Shown here one piece after another: positions 18,070 to 27,980 of a stretch of 64,000 nucleotides of DNA (positions are counted from its first letter, which is position 1; each line of letters opens with the position of its first letter). Location of the stretch: the NCBI RefSeq assembly GCF_000024725.1, contig NC_013960.1:2528001-2592000 (forward strand), in the 5' to 3' direction. Source of the DNA: Nitrosococcus halophilus Nc 4. Its GTDB lineage: Bacteria > Pseudomonadota > Gammaproteobacteria > Nitrosococcales > Nitrosococcaceae. The position numbers were made by a program, and so were the translations under genes. Below the pieces are notes generated by a model. It searched no databases. It was not told the DNA's origin and saw only the letters and a list, made by a program, of their open reading frames with translations.

Positions 18070-20088
18070 CTACAACGCCTTCCACCCTGGGCTGGGAGCA
18101 AAGCGGGTACCGTGTTGAGTTTCTAGCTCCTGTAGCCGTTGTCGGATTGTTGTTACCCCCTGGGTGTGCACATAGTGGAGGGGCCCCCCGCGGAAAGGGG
18201 CAAAGCCAATGCCAAAGATCATGCCGGCGTCGAGTAGATCGGCGTCTTCTACGACCCGGTCATGGAGGCAGGAGACGGCTTCGTTAATCATGGAGAGAAT
18301 TAATCGGTCAGTGAGATCCTCTGGCGCTTGGTATTCCTGCGGGGGTTGGGGTTTTACCGGTTTTCCCTTTTTGTAGCTGTAAAATCCATTCCCGCTCTTT
18401 TTTCCCAGCTGTCCTTGTTGAACCTTAAGGCTGAGTTCTTGGGGGATTTGCTCGGCAGGCCTCAGTCTTTCAGCCACGGAGAGGCAGATATCGAGCCCCA
18501 CGGTATCCGCAAGCTCAATGGGGCCCATAGGCATGCCGAAATCGACAGCAGCCTGATCGATAGTTAGACCGGGCACGCCTTCACTGAGCAGGCGCACGCC
18601 TTCCAGGAGATAAGGGGTGAGCACCCGATTAACCAAAAATCCCGGTAGGCTTTTTACGGGCAAGGGGAGGCGGCCAATCTGGCGGGCAAAGGCCGCAGCC
18701 CGTTCCACCTCTTCGGTTTTCGTGGTCTCGCCCCGCACCACTTCGATCAACTGCATTTTGGCGACGGGATTAAAGAAATGGAGCCCTACTAGGCGTTCCG
18801 GTTGGGGCAAGCTCTCAGCTAGGGTGTCCAGGGGAATACTGGAAGTATTGGTGGCCACTAAGGCCCCTGCTTTTAGCTTAGGCTCAATGGTTTGAAACAA
18901 GGATTGTTTGGCCTCTACATTCTCAAAGATGGCTTCAATCACCACATCGGCTTTGGCGAGTCCTTCCCCCCTCGGGTCAGGCATCAGCCGATCCATGGCG
19001 GCCTGGATCGGGCGTTGACCTTTGAGGCGCTTCTCAAATAATCCATGGGCACGCTTAATGGCGGGAGCAATACGTTCGGGAGATTGGTCCTGGAGGCTGA
19101 CCTGAAGCTTTTGCAGGGCGCACCAGGCTGCGATGTCCCCCCCCATGGTTCCAGCGCCCACTACATGAACCTGCTGAGGCTTGGAAATACCCTGTTTTCC
19201 TAGGGATTTGAGCCGTTGTTGGAGGAGGAAAACCCGGATAAGGTTATTTGCCGTTTCGCTGGTGAGGAGGGAGGCAAGGGATTCGGCTTCAGCGGCGAGG
19301 CGCTGCTCGGTGGAACCTTGTTGCCTTTCCCACAGTTCTAATAAGGTGAAAGGGGCGGGGTAGTGAGTGGGGTTGACCCGTTTTTCCAGGCGGGAGCGTA
19401 ATGTTTTGGTGACGAGCCGTCGCAGTGGCGGCTGCCCTATCAGCCGTTGCCAGAAAGGCGGACGGTGGGGAGGAGGCGATTTTTCTATGAGGGCGCGTGC
19501 AGCCCGCTGAAGGTGGCGGTGGGGGACGGCTTGATCAACCAGCCCTAGACGCGTTGCAGCACGAGCACTGAGGCTGCGCCCACTTAACATCATCTCCAGG
19601 GCGGGCAGGGTGCCGATGAGGGGGGGCAAGCGCACGGTACCGCCATAACCGGGATGGATTCCAAGCTTAACCTCAGGTAACCCGAGTTGAGTCTCTGAGC
19701 CCTCTGCCGCCACCCGGTAGCGGCAGGCAAGGGCCAGTTCCAACCCCCCTCCGAGGCAATAGCCATGGATAATGGCGACAGTGGGAAAAGGAAGATTGGC
19801 CAAGCGGTTAAAGATTTCATGGGTCCGCTGCACCCAGGTTCGGGCTTCGGCCACTTCATGAAGTGCGGTAAATTCGGTGATATCCGCCCCGGCAATAAAG
19901 CCTTGCTGTTTGCCGGAAAGGATAACCAAGCCTTTGGGATTTTCTGTGGCTAATTGGGTTAATTGCTGATCCAGGGCTTCCAGTACGGACTTGGATAACA
20001 CATTGGTTTTCGTTTCGCTTTGATCAAGGTGTAGCCAGACAATGCCATCGGTATCTTTTTCCGCGTACCAATCTTTATTGTTATTCAT
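18070..20088 (-). CDS. fadJ: Bifunctional enoyl-CoA hydratase / 3-hydroxyacyl-CoA dehydrogenase (FadJ-type)
   Basis: The 672-residue multifunctional enzyme does two steps of beta-oxidation. The N-terminal crotonase domain (1-190) shows IAGADI and the oxyanion motif YCLGGGLELALA. The NAD domain begins at about 310 with VGAGTMGGDIA and has GLHFFNPVAKM; a C-terminal dehydrogenase domain with NR(V/I)L follows. It is slightly shorter than E. coli FadJ (714). It starts 4 bases after the thiolase stop. Confidence 0.93.
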   Translation of the reverse strand: MNNNKDWYAEKDTDGIVWLHLDQSETKTNVLSKSVLEALDQQLTQLATENPKGLVILSGKQQGFIAGADITEFTALHEVAEARTWVQRTHEIFNRLANLPFPTVAIIHGYCLGGGLELALACRYRVAAEGSETQLGLPEVKLGIHPGYGGTVRLPPLIGTLPALEMMLSGRSLSARAATRLGLVDQAVPHRHLQRAARALIEKSPPPHRPPFWQRLIGQPPLRRLVTKTLRSRLEKRVNPTHYPAPFTLLELWERQQGSTEQRLAAEAESLASLLTSETANNLIRVFLLQQRLKSLGKQGISKPQQVHVVGAGTMGGDIAAWCALQKLQVSLQDQSPERIAPAIKRAHGLFEKRLKGQRPIQAAMDRLMPDPRGEGLAKADVVIEAIFENVEAKQSLFQTIEPKLKAGALVATNTSSIPLDTLAESLPQPERLVGLHFFNPVAKMQLIEVVRGETTKTEEVERAAAFARQIGRLPLPVKSLPGFLVNRVLTPYLLEGVRLLSEGVPGLTIDQAAVDFGMPMGPIELADTVGLDICLSVAERLRPAEQIPQELSLKVQQGQLGKKSGNGFYSYKKGKPVKPQPPQEYQAPEDLTDRLILSMINEAVSCLHDRVVEDADLLDAGMIFGIGFAPFRGGPLHYVHTQGVTTIRQRLQELETQHGTRFAPSPGWKAL

Positions 20089-20092
20089 TAGC

Positions 20093-21397
20093 TTATCCCC
20101 TTTCTAATAGCATAGCACCGCCCTGACCTCCACCAATGCAAATGGTGGCGATACCGCGCTGGCCATTGACGCGCTCCAAGGCGTGTAGCAAGTGCAGCAC
20201 AATACGAGCACCACTGGCACCGACCGGGTGACCCAAGGCGACGGCACCCCCATCCACATTGAGCCGTTTTCGATCCAATTCGCCAAGGGCTTCTGCCAAG
20301 CCGAGTTCACTGCGGCAGTAGTCTGGATCCTGCCAAGCCCTCAAACAGGCCAGGACTTGGGCGGCAAAGGCTTCGTTCAATTCCCAAACATCCAGGTCAT
20401 TAAGGTTGAGTTGATGGCGTTGCAGCAATGGGGTTGTGGCGTGTACAGGCCCCAGTCCCATCTGGGCTGGATCTAGCGCTGCCCACTGGCTGTCTATAAT
20501 GCGCCCCATGACCGGAAGTTGATATTGATGAACAGCCTGCTCTGAAGCCAGTAGTAGCCAGCAAGCCCCATCAGTGACCTGGGCGCTATTGCCTGCGGTG
20601 ACTAGGCCATAGGGGCGGTCAAAAACGGGTTTGAGCTTGCTAAGTTGGGCCATCGAGGTGTCGCGGCGTAGCCCATCATCGTGTTCAAAGATTTGACCAT
20701 TGGAGGCGAATAGGGGACTTACCTCGCTTAACCAGCCGCTCTCTTGAGCGTGGGCCAAGCGCTGGTGGCTCTCAAGGGCGTAAGCATCCATAGTTTGGCG
20801 GTCGATGGCGAAGCGGTGGGCGAGAACCTCCGCCGTTTGTCCCATGGATAGCCCCACCACGGGGTCGGTCAACCCCCGCAATAGACCGATAATAGGGCGT
20901 AGATGGTAGGGACGTAAACGCCCTAGTAAGCGTAGCCGAGTGCTAAGGTTGCGGGCTCGGTTCCAGTCTCCTAACCAATCCACCAGGGGCCGGCTTAGCA
21001 GCACTGGTGCGTGACTCATGGCTTCCACGCCGCCAGCCAATACCAGGTCCGCACGGCCGTTGGCAATATCAAGAGCCGCACAATCAAGGGCTTGCATGCC
21101 GGAGGCACAATTGCGTTGTACGGTCCAAGCGGGGACCCGTTCATTAATCCCTAAGCGCAAGGCGGTGACCCGAGCGATATTGGCCTCATCCGGGCCGGGC
21201 ATGACGCAGCCCAGAACGACCTCGCTTAGTACCTCGGGTTCGAAGGGCTGGCGGGCCAGTAGTGGACGGCCGGCGGCGACTGCTAGGTCCGCCGCCGTGA
21301 AGGGACCAGGTTTGCCCCGGGCCTTAAGGAATGGAGTCCGATTGCCATCGATAATATAAACAGGTCGGGGCAGGGAGCGTTGTCCACCTTGTTCCAT
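20093..21397 (-). CDS. fadI: Acetyl-CoA acyltransferase (3-ketoacyl-CoA thiolase, FadI/FadA type)
   Basis: The 434-residue thiolase cleaves 3-ketoacyl-CoA to acetyl-CoA. The nucleophile Cys97 sits in QRNCASGMQ; the His of NEAFAAQ and the Cys of CIGGGQGGAM complete the site, with GHPVGASGAR between. I prefer the ATG at 21397 because GGAGG lies 5 bases upstream; an in-frame ATG at 21409 would place that site inside the coding region. It is the first gene of the operon thiolase-fadJ-ligase-thioesterase. Confidence 0.92.
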   Translation of the reverse strand: MEQGGQRSLPRPVYIIDGNRTPFLKARGKPGPFTAADLAVAAGRPLLARQPFEPEVLSEVVLGCVMPGPDEANIARVTALRLGINERVPAWTVQRNCASGMQALDCAALDIANGRADLVLAGGVEAMSHAPVLLSRPLVDWLGDWNRARNLSTRLRLLGRLRPYHLRPIIGLLRGLTDPVVGLSMGQTAEVLAHRFAIDRQTMDAYALESHQRLAHAQESGWLSEVSPLFASNGQIFEHDDGLRRDTSMAQLSKLKPVFDRPYGLVTAGNSAQVTDGACWLLLASEQAVHQYQLPVMGRIIDSQWAALDPAQMGLGPVHATTPLLQRHQLNLNDLDVWELNEAFAAQVLACLRAWQDPDYCRSELGLAEALGELDRKRLNVDGGAVALGHPVGASGARIVLHLLHALERVNGQRGIATICIGGGQGGAMLLERG

Positions 21398-21524
21398 GTT
21401 CGCCTCCATATTTTTATTAATTTTATCGGACAGTTATCCTCTAAGATGACTTTCTTTCAGGTTTGGTTCCCCCTTCCAGGCAACCAGACTTCATGTGATG
21501 AAGAGGACATAAAGAGGATTATGT

Positions 21525-22445
21525 TTATCCGTCTGTTTTTCCATTTAAGCGGAAGACCCCCGCCAACCAGCTCAGAGCACTAGAACGGGTAGCAGGTGCT
21601 GGGGGTTGTGGGGTGGTTGGCTGAGGCTGAGAGCCAACGCCATATTCATTATGAACCATCGCCCCATGTACCCAAGGCAAATTGCGATAGGCAGCAAGTT
21701 CTTCAAGGTCGAACAAGGGATGTTTAATCACATCAAAATAAGGAGAAAAATCAAAATCTTGCGGCGTGTATAAGCGGGTGTTGCGCTTATAGAAACGCAG
21801 CTTACCATTATCGAGTTGCTGTACAATAGGCAGAACAGGGAAATGAACTGCACCGAAGGCCTCGGCCAGCATGGATGAGCAAATAGTGCGCTTGGCATGG
21901 CCCGGCGCCAACACGAACAGCGTTGAACGCCAGCGTCGTGGCAAAATACTGTAAGGAAATAGAAAGCGAGCCAAGTCTAGCAGGTGGCGCACATCATAAT
22001 CATGGCCCAGGCGGTTTGCGGCATGCCTGATGACCCGCCAAGCATCCGTGCGGGAAAGGCCCCGAGGACGACAGATTCGCAAGTGTTCGTGGCGGTATTC
22101 GGTGAGCGGATTGATAACCGTACCTTGACCAATCAGAGCCTCAATCAGGAGAGGTTCATGGGCTTCCACTTCACAATGGCGTGCAATATGGGCACGCAGC
22201 TGGGAATCATTAATATCCAATAGGCGGCCCACATAAAGGGCTGAATGGGTCCAGGGACTCTGGGTGATAAGCTTGATAATCTCACTAATCCGAGTATGAC
22301 CTTCGACCAATAAGACATCGCCGGGCCGTAATTCTTCGACTAGCCGTTCGAAGTGCACCAGCGGAGCACGTTCAGATTGTGGTTTGATTTCTCTAACCAG
22401 CCAGCCGGTGACCTTGTCGATCAACCACTGTTTCAGGTTTCCCAT
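21525..22445 (-). CDS. YiiX-like permuted NlpC/P60-superfamily hydrolase
   Basis: The 306-residue protein fits the circularly permuted papain-like YiiX/YebB group. The order of the site is reversed as expected: His in SPWTHSALYVG comes first, and Cys in KRTICSSMLAEAF comes later. The GDVLLVEG motif near residue 45 is typical. Such enzymes act on amide or ester bonds of lipids or peptides; the substrate here is unknown. A GTG 9 bases upstream is an alternative start. The C-terminus is proline-rich. Confidence 0.78.
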   Translation of the reverse strand: MGNLKQWLIDKVTGWLVREIKPQSERAPLVHFERLVEELRPGDVLLVEGHTRISEIIKLITQSPWTHSALYVGRLLDINDSQLRAHIARHCEVEAHEPLLIEALIGQGTVINPLTEYRHEHLRICRPRGLSRTDAWRVIRHAANRLGHDYDVRHLLDLARFLFPYSILPRRWRSTLFVLAPGHAKRTICSSMLAEAFGAVHFPVLPIVQQLDNGKLRFYKRNTRLYTPQDFDFSPYFDVIKHPLFDLEELAAYRNLPWVHGAMVHNEYGVGSQPQPTTPQPPAPATRSSALSWLAGVFRLNGKTDG

Positions 22446-23319
22446 AAGGTTCACTCTTAAATCAAATCTAAATAGAAGAATAGACTATATCAATATTAGG
22501 TTTGACGGTAATTTGACGGAAAAGTTACAAAGCGGCGAGAAAATTGCACTAAACGGGGGTTCGAGTATCGCCCTACTACGACAACTATGGATTTAGGGGC
22601 TGGTGCGCGACGCCGGTAAGGGCTGCTGAGAGGCTTTGGGGCAAGGAAATGAGTTTTCCCGACTAGTTACGATAGAAATATTGAAGGAAGGGAATATTGA
22701 AGGAAGGGAATAATTAGGGAGACATACTATTTACCTTAGATTTGCTATCCTTCGCCCGTTTTGGTCTTGGGCAGTGTAGGATTGGCCCATCTTAGTCTGA
22801 TTTTTTTCTGTTAAGCAGCCGATACATTTTATACCAATCAATTTTTTATCTCCATTTATTAATGCTTTCTTTGATATTTACAATTGCTTTTATTGTGATG
22901 GTGTTAACTGGATGATACAAAAAAATATGCAATTTCCGATTTATTATCGTTTTTTTAAAATAATAATATTAAATAACAAGAGTATAAGTTTTGGCACATT
23001 TTTTGATTTAATTTCAAAGGCGCGTACCCATAATCTTTATCATGCTAGCTAACAGAGCGGTATGATTTATCTATAAATTATTGTCATCAATAGATGATTT
23101 GGTCCTAGTCTCAATGATAAAAAAGCCACGCTTGCTGGCCCCGAATAAGCCCAAAATGTTGGTGGTCTTATGGGATGAAGCAGGAGCGAGCCATTACCGG
23201 AGGCAGAATAATAAAAAAGCAAACACAGAAGATAAAACAAACCGCATTGAAGGATCTCAACCGGTGAGGCAGTGATTTTTGATCAGCTTAATTTTTAGCT
23301 AACCTGCGATGTGATTTAA
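22446..23319. other. Long AT-rich gap without a recognisable gene
   Basis: About 870 bases separate the YiiX-like gene from the cyclotransferase; they are divergently transcribed, so promoters for both must lie here. There is a 16-bp tandem repeat at 22677-22708. A 64-codon frame at 23081-23275 lacks a ribosome site and any recognisable motif, so I do not call it. I found no tRNA or structured RNA. Confidence 0.6.
22677..22708. repeat. 16-bp tandem duplication
   Basis: AATATTGAAGGAAGGG occurs twice without a gap (22677-22692 and 22693-22708), followed by AATAATT. It lies in a non-coding stretch. Confidence 0.8.
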
Positions 23320-24168
23320 ATGAATTCCATTTTTAGATGGCCTGCTTTTTTGCTTTTGTGGCTGATGGTAATCGGTATGTTTGCGTATGCTCAGACGGAA
23401 GTATCCGTTACGCAGAGCACTCATTCTTTAGAGTCGATAAAAACCCAAACCAGGGCCCCCCTAAACTCTGTTTTGCCTGTCTATGGCTACCGAATTATTA
23501 ATAGTTACCCCCATGATCCCACTGCTTTTACTCAAGGATTAATCTTTGATGGGGGGGTGCTCTATGAAAGTACGGGAAAATGGGGTAAATCCACTTTAAG
23601 AAAAGTAGAGTTGGAGACCGGAAATGTATTGCAAGAATACCTTTTACCAAGACGTTTTTTTGGGGAGGGGTTGACCCTTTGGCAGGGCAAATTAATCCAA
23701 CTGACTTGGCAAGCCAGAGTTGGATTTGTCTATGATAAAGAAACTTTTAATCCCCTTTATGGATTTTTTTATTCTATGGAAGGCTGGGGTATTACCCATG
23801 ATAATCGGCACCTTATTATGAGCGATGGTAGCTCAACTCTTTATTTCTTAAGTCCAGAAAATTTACAATTGGTAAAGAGCATTAAAGTTTATGACGACGA
23901 TACCCCCATTGCAAACCTTAATGAGCTGGAGTATGTGAAAGGGGAAATCTATGCCAATATTTGGTTGACCGATTATATTGCCAGGATTTCACCTGAAACA
24001 GGCCAGGTGTTGGGATGGATAAATCTTAAAGCGCTGTTGGGCGAAGCGGAGCAGACCTTGTCTGCCGGTGTGCTTAATGGGATTGCTTATGACAATAAGC
24101 AGGATCGGCTTTTCGTGACAGGAAAATATTGGCCAAGGTTATTTGAGATTAAGTTGACCAAAAGATAA
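23320..24168 (+). CDS. Glutaminyl-peptide cyclotransferase (plant/bacterial QC type)
   Basis: The 282-residue protein matches the beta-propeller glutaminyl cyclotransferase family, which turns N-terminal Gln into pyroglutamate in exported proteins. Family features seen are YPHDPTAFTQGL, GVLYESTGKWGKS with the Glu active-site region, ENLQLV, NELEYV and LNGIAYD near the C-terminus. A signal peptide (LLLWLMVIGMFAYA) places it in the periplasm. It stands next to ppc, which is on the opposite strand. Confidence 0.9.
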   Translation: MNSIFRWPAFLLLWLMVIGMFAYAQTEVSVTQSTHSLESIKTQTRAPLNSVLPVYGYRIINSYPHDPTAFTQGLIFDGGVLYESTGKWGKSTLRKVELETGNVLQEYLLPRRFFGEGLTLWQGKLIQLTWQARVGFVYDKETFNPLYGFFYSMEGWGITHDNRHLIMSDGSSTLYFLSPENLQLVKSIKVYDDDTPIANLNELEYVKGEIYANIWLTDYIARISPETGQVLGWINLKALLGEAEQTLSAGVLNGIAYDNKQDRLFVTGKYWPRLFEIKLTKR

Positions 24169-24173
24169 TAATT

Positions 24174-26972
24174 TTAGCCCGTACTTTGCATAGCGGCTGC
24201 AATACCGTTGAGGCTGAGAAAAAGCGCTTGCCTTAGTAGCCCTTTCTCATTTTCTGGGGCTTGCCGATAGCGTTTCATAAGTTCGATCTGCAGAAGATTA
24301 AGGACATCCGTGTAAGGGTTCCGAAAGATAATGGTTTTTTGAATAGTGGGGGTGTTGTCAAGCAATTCCTGTTGTCCACTCATCTCCAAAATGATTTTTC
24401 TTGCCTTTTCAAAGTCTGCCACAATAATATCGTGGAATCTTGTTTCATTTTGGTTAGCTAGCCGGGCATAATGAGAGGCTGTTTTAAGACGTGCCCGTGC
24501 CATCTCCCGTTGGGCGTCATCAATCACGGTATTAAAGAAAGGCCATTGTTGATACATTTTCTGGAGGGTTTCTTGCAGTGTTTCATCTCCCATTATTTTT
24601 TGTAATGCCTGGCCGAGGCCAAACCAGCCAGGGACAAGATAACGGGTTTGGGTCCAAGCGAATACCCAAGGGATAGCACGCAGATTTTTGAAATCCACCT
24701 CTGTTGCGGAAGTGCGGGAGATGGGACGGGAGGCGATGGGAAGATGGCTAATGTGCTCGATAGGCGTGACTTGGGTATACCAGGACCAAAATCCGTCCTG
24801 CTCAATGAGTGTGCGATAGGCTCCCATTGCCTGCTGAGCGATACGCTCCATGAGGTCCTCATGGTAGCTATCATCACTGGGTTTATCGCCAGATTGGGCT
24901 GCAACAGCGGTTGCCTGAATCATCGCGTTGACGATCTGTTCGGTATGGCGCCGGGCCATAGCGGGTAGCGCATAACGGAACGAGATCACCTCCCCTTGTT
25001 CGGTGAAACGAATACGGCCATTATGAACCGCTGGTGGCATTGCCAGGATCGCTGTCTGGCTAGTTCGACCACCACCACGGCCCACTGTCCCTCCTCGGCC
25101 ATGAAATAACCGGAAGTCGATTTTTTGCTGGTGGCATAACTTTCCTAGGCGTTTCTGGGCTTTATGCAAAGCCCAATTAGCCATCCAATACCCCCCGTCT
25201 TTACTGCTATCGGAATAACCAAGCATGATTTCTTGGAAATGACCCCGCGCTGCGATTTGTTGCCGGTAAATAGGGTGCTTTATGAGGGCAAGCATGCGCT
25301 TATCGGCAGCTTCTAAAGCTTCGATAGTTTCAAAAAGAGGGACAAAATCAAGGGGGCAGATGACTTTTCCATCCTGTAGCTGCCACAATTGCGCTTCCTT
25401 GGCAAGTAGCATTACCTCTAGCAAATCGCTTATAGTGTGAGTCATACTGATGACATAGCTGCCAATGGCTTCAGGTTCCTGGGCAATGGCGTCCCGGATA
25501 ACGGCGAAAGTTTCCAGGACTTGTTGGGTGGACTCGGGAAGCACGCTGTTTGGTACGCGGAGTGGATGGGGTTTCTGCAGCTGAGCGCTTAATACTGCTA
25601 ACCGTTCTTTTTCCGAGAGGGCTAGGTAATCTCTGGTTATCCCCGCTATTTGTAATAAAGCTGCAACGGCTTTTTCATGGATATGGCTGTGTTGTCGCAC
25701 GTCTAGTGCGGCTAGATGAAAACCAAAAGTTTGGGTAAGTATTAAGAGGCGACCCAGCCTCCCATGCCGGGAAATTTTGCCAAAACCACTCTCTTCAAGG
25801 CATCGTTTGAGCAGTTGCAGATCTTCAATAAAACGTTTGCTATTATAAGTATTTTCCCCTGTCTCTGTCTGATTGGGTGGTTTAAGTAATTTCCCAAGCC
25901 GGGCCATCATGTAGCTTATTTTGAGGCGATAAGGTTCACGCTGTAGCTGTTCGCTAAATTTATGGCCTAAAGTGGTTTCTCTTGCGTCCTGTTCTAGGGA
26001 ACGGTACAAGGCTGGGGGAATCCCAACCTGTCGCTCGGAAAGGCTGAGTTCGTGATAGAGTTCCTGTAATTCGGTACAGTAGCGACGCAGTGCGGTTTCT
26101 CGATGCGTTATGATTGTCCAGCGGGTAATCTCGGGGGTAACATGGGGATTACCATCCCGGTCGCCGCCAATCCAGGAGCGGTAATGTAAAAAAGGGGGAA
26201 AATCAGGCGCCTCGCCATAATATTGCTGCAGAGCGCGTTGCGTATCCCGGTAGATTTGTACGGCTACTTCCCAGATAGCAATGCGCATGAAATAGAGTCC
26301 TTGGTGAATTTCCTGCTTGACTGTAGGACGTTCGGCACGCACCTCATCAGTCGCCAGTAGAAGCGCGATTTGGTTGTAGAGATCATCCAATATCCGCTCT
26401 GTTTCCGGCGGTGTTGTGCTGCTATATTGATTTAATCCTGCAAGCAAGCCACTGATACGCTGCTGTTTAAATAAGATGCTACGGCGTCTTGCCTCTGTAG
26501 GGTGAGCAGTCAATGTCGGTTGAATATCTAGTTGTCCTAGAAGTTGTAAGACTTGTTCCCGTGCATAGCCTTGTTTTTGCAAATGATGAATAGCCTCATC
26601 GATGGATTCTGGACGTGGTTTATCAATACGGCTTTGCCGTACCCGTTCCCAATTAATACGGATAATTTCCTGTTGTTCGGCTTGATTGGCGAGATGGAAA
26701 AATGAGGTATAGGCATGTAATAACCAAACAATTTGGTCACGGCTAAGTTTCTGGATCTGGGTATCGGCCCCTTCGCATAGAGTAGCGTTATCTTGGGTAT
26801 CCACTTGCCCACATAGCTGATGAAGCTTCCCCATAAGATTCAGCATCTTGGGGCCTGCCTGGTCTCGGATTGCCTGCTCTAGCAGAGTCCCTAGCAAAGT
26901 TAATTGTTTGGCAAGTGGTTCTGACAGGCCACTTTCTTCGGCTTTGATGTCTAACTTATACTCGTGCTTCAT
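24174..26972 (-). CDS. ppc: Phosphoenolpyruvate carboxylase
   Basis: This 932-residue enzyme makes oxaloacetate from PEP and bicarbonate, an anaplerotic step. The catalytic His is in LTAHPTEARRRS (about residue 155), and the GYSDSSKDGGYW and FHGRGGTVGRGGGRTS motifs bind PEP and bicarbonate. The chain ends in a conserved short helix (NGIAAAMQSTG). The length is slightly above E. coli (883). It is likely transcribed alone. Confidence 0.97.
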   Translation of the reverse strand: MKHEYKLDIKAEESGLSEPLAKQLTLLGTLLEQAIRDQAGPKMLNLMGKLHQLCGQVDTQDNATLCEGADTQIQKLSRDQIVWLLHAYTSFFHLANQAEQQEIIRINWERVRQSRIDKPRPESIDEAIHHLQKQGYAREQVLQLLGQLDIQPTLTAHPTEARRRSILFKQQRISGLLAGLNQYSSTTPPETERILDDLYNQIALLLATDEVRAERPTVKQEIHQGLYFMRIAIWEVAVQIYRDTQRALQQYYGEAPDFPPFLHYRSWIGGDRDGNPHVTPEITRWTIITHRETALRRYCTELQELYHELSLSERQVGIPPALYRSLEQDARETTLGHKFSEQLQREPYRLKISYMMARLGKLLKPPNQTETGENTYNSKRFIEDLQLLKRCLEESGFGKISRHGRLGRLLILTQTFGFHLAALDVRQHSHIHEKAVAALLQIAGITRDYLALSEKERLAVLSAQLQKPHPLRVPNSVLPESTQQVLETFAVIRDAIAQEPEAIGSYVISMTHTISDLLEVMLLAKEAQLWQLQDGKVICPLDFVPLFETIEALEAADKRMLALIKHPIYRQQIAARGHFQEIMLGYSDSSKDGGYWMANWALHKAQKRLGKLCHQQKIDFRLFHGRGGTVGRGGGRTSQTAILAMPPAVHNGRIRFTEQGEVISFRYALPAMARRHTEQIVNAMIQATAVAAQSGDKPSDDSYHEDLMERIAQQAMGAYRTLIEQDGFWSWYTQVTPIEHISHLPIASRPISRTSATEVDFKNLRAIPWVFAWTQTRYLVPGWFGLGQALQKIMGDETLQETLQKMYQQWPFFNTVIDDAQREMARARLKTASHYARLANQNETRFHDIIVADFEKARKIILEMSGQQELLDNTPTIQKTIIFRNPYTDVLNLLQIELMKRYRQAPENEKGLLRQALFLSLNGIAAAMQSTG

Positions 26973-27136
26973 GATCTTATCTGTAAAAGGGAATTATCCC
27001 AGGTGGCGCTATAATTGCTGCCGTCTTACGAAAGAATAGACTTTCTCCACCAGGGCGTTCCAAAAGAGCCAATAGGTGAAGAGGAGAAACTTATTGCTAG
27101 AATGTAAATGTTAATCCTGATTTGAGGAGGACCCCC

Positions 27137-27946
27137 ATGGCTTCAAGAGCGACCTGGACGGGTCACCTAAAGCTCTCCCTGATTTCTATTCCAGTGCGGT
27201 TGTACTGTGCTGTCAGTAGCCAGAGTCGCATTAGGCTTCATCTACTCCACCAGGACTGCGGTCAGCGCATTCATTATCGGTCTGCTTGCCCTAAGCATGG
27301 GATTGTAAACCGGGAGGAGGTCGTCAAAGGTTATGAATATGAGCAGGATAAGTACGTCATTATTGACGAGCAGTTGCTAGAAGATATCAAACTAGAGACC
27401 ACCAAGGTCATCGAAGTAGTCCAATTTATCAATGCTTCAGAACTCGATCCGATTTTTCTGAATATCCCCTATTACCTTGTTCCGGAAGGCCCGGTTGCAG
27501 AAGAGGGAATTAGTGTGTTACGCCAAGGGATGCGCTATAGCAAAAAAATAGCCATAGGTCAGGTGGTAATGGGAGGACATGAGCATACCGTGGCTATTGC
27601 CCCCCGTGATAAGGGTCTGTTACTTTCCACTTTGCACTATGCAGAGGAGATACATCCTGCGGAGACCTATTTCCAGGGCGTTGAAGACAAGCCGGTTGAT
27701 CGGGAACAGTTGGTGTTGGCCGTGCAGCTCATGGAGAATCGAACGATACCCTTTGACCCCACTCAGTTTTGGGATAGGTACAATGAGTCCTTAAGGGATG
27801 TCATTGAAGCTAAGATAAAAGGTACCCAGCCAGAAACGGTTCAAAGGTCGGAACTGAGCGAGACAGAGAACTTTATGGAGGCACTTAAAGAGAGTGCAGC
27901 CGAAGTGGGAAAAGAGAGGTTTCCAGCAGGCATCAAGGGTACCTAG
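27137..27946 (+). CDS. ku: Bacterial Ku DNA-end-binding protein
   Basis: Ku binds double-strand break ends and recruits ligase D for non-homologous end joining. The 269-residue chain starts MASRATWTGHLKLSLISIPV, typical of the family, with the Ku core (about 10-250). AGGAGG (27125-27130) lies six bases before the ATG. The C-terminus is short with few Lys. No ligD or polymerase domain is found in this window, so the partner must be elsewhere. Confidence 0.92.
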   Translation: MASRATWTGHLKLSLISIPVRLYCAVSSQSRIRLHLLHQDCGQRIHYRSACPKHGIVNREEVVKGYEYEQDKYVIIDEQLLEDIKLETTKVIEVVQFINASELDPIFLNIPYYLVPEGPVAEEGISVLRQGMRYSKKIAIGQVVMGGHEHTVAIAPRDKGLLLSTLHYAEEIHPAETYFQGVEDKPVDREQLVLAVQLMENRTIPFDPTQFWDRYNESLRDVIEAKIKGTQPETVQRSELSETENFMEALKESAAEVGKERFPAGIKGT

Positions 27947-27980
27947 GAAATCTATAACAGGGCCGAGTTAGACAAAAATT

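Noticed and set aside
22540-22600. GGTTCGAGT-like segment that recalls a tRNA T-loop
   Set aside because: No acceptor stem, anticodon arm or CCA region fits around it.
23081-23275. 64-codon frame with a possible start
   Set aside because: No ribosome site and no recognisable motif; the composition is not protein-like.
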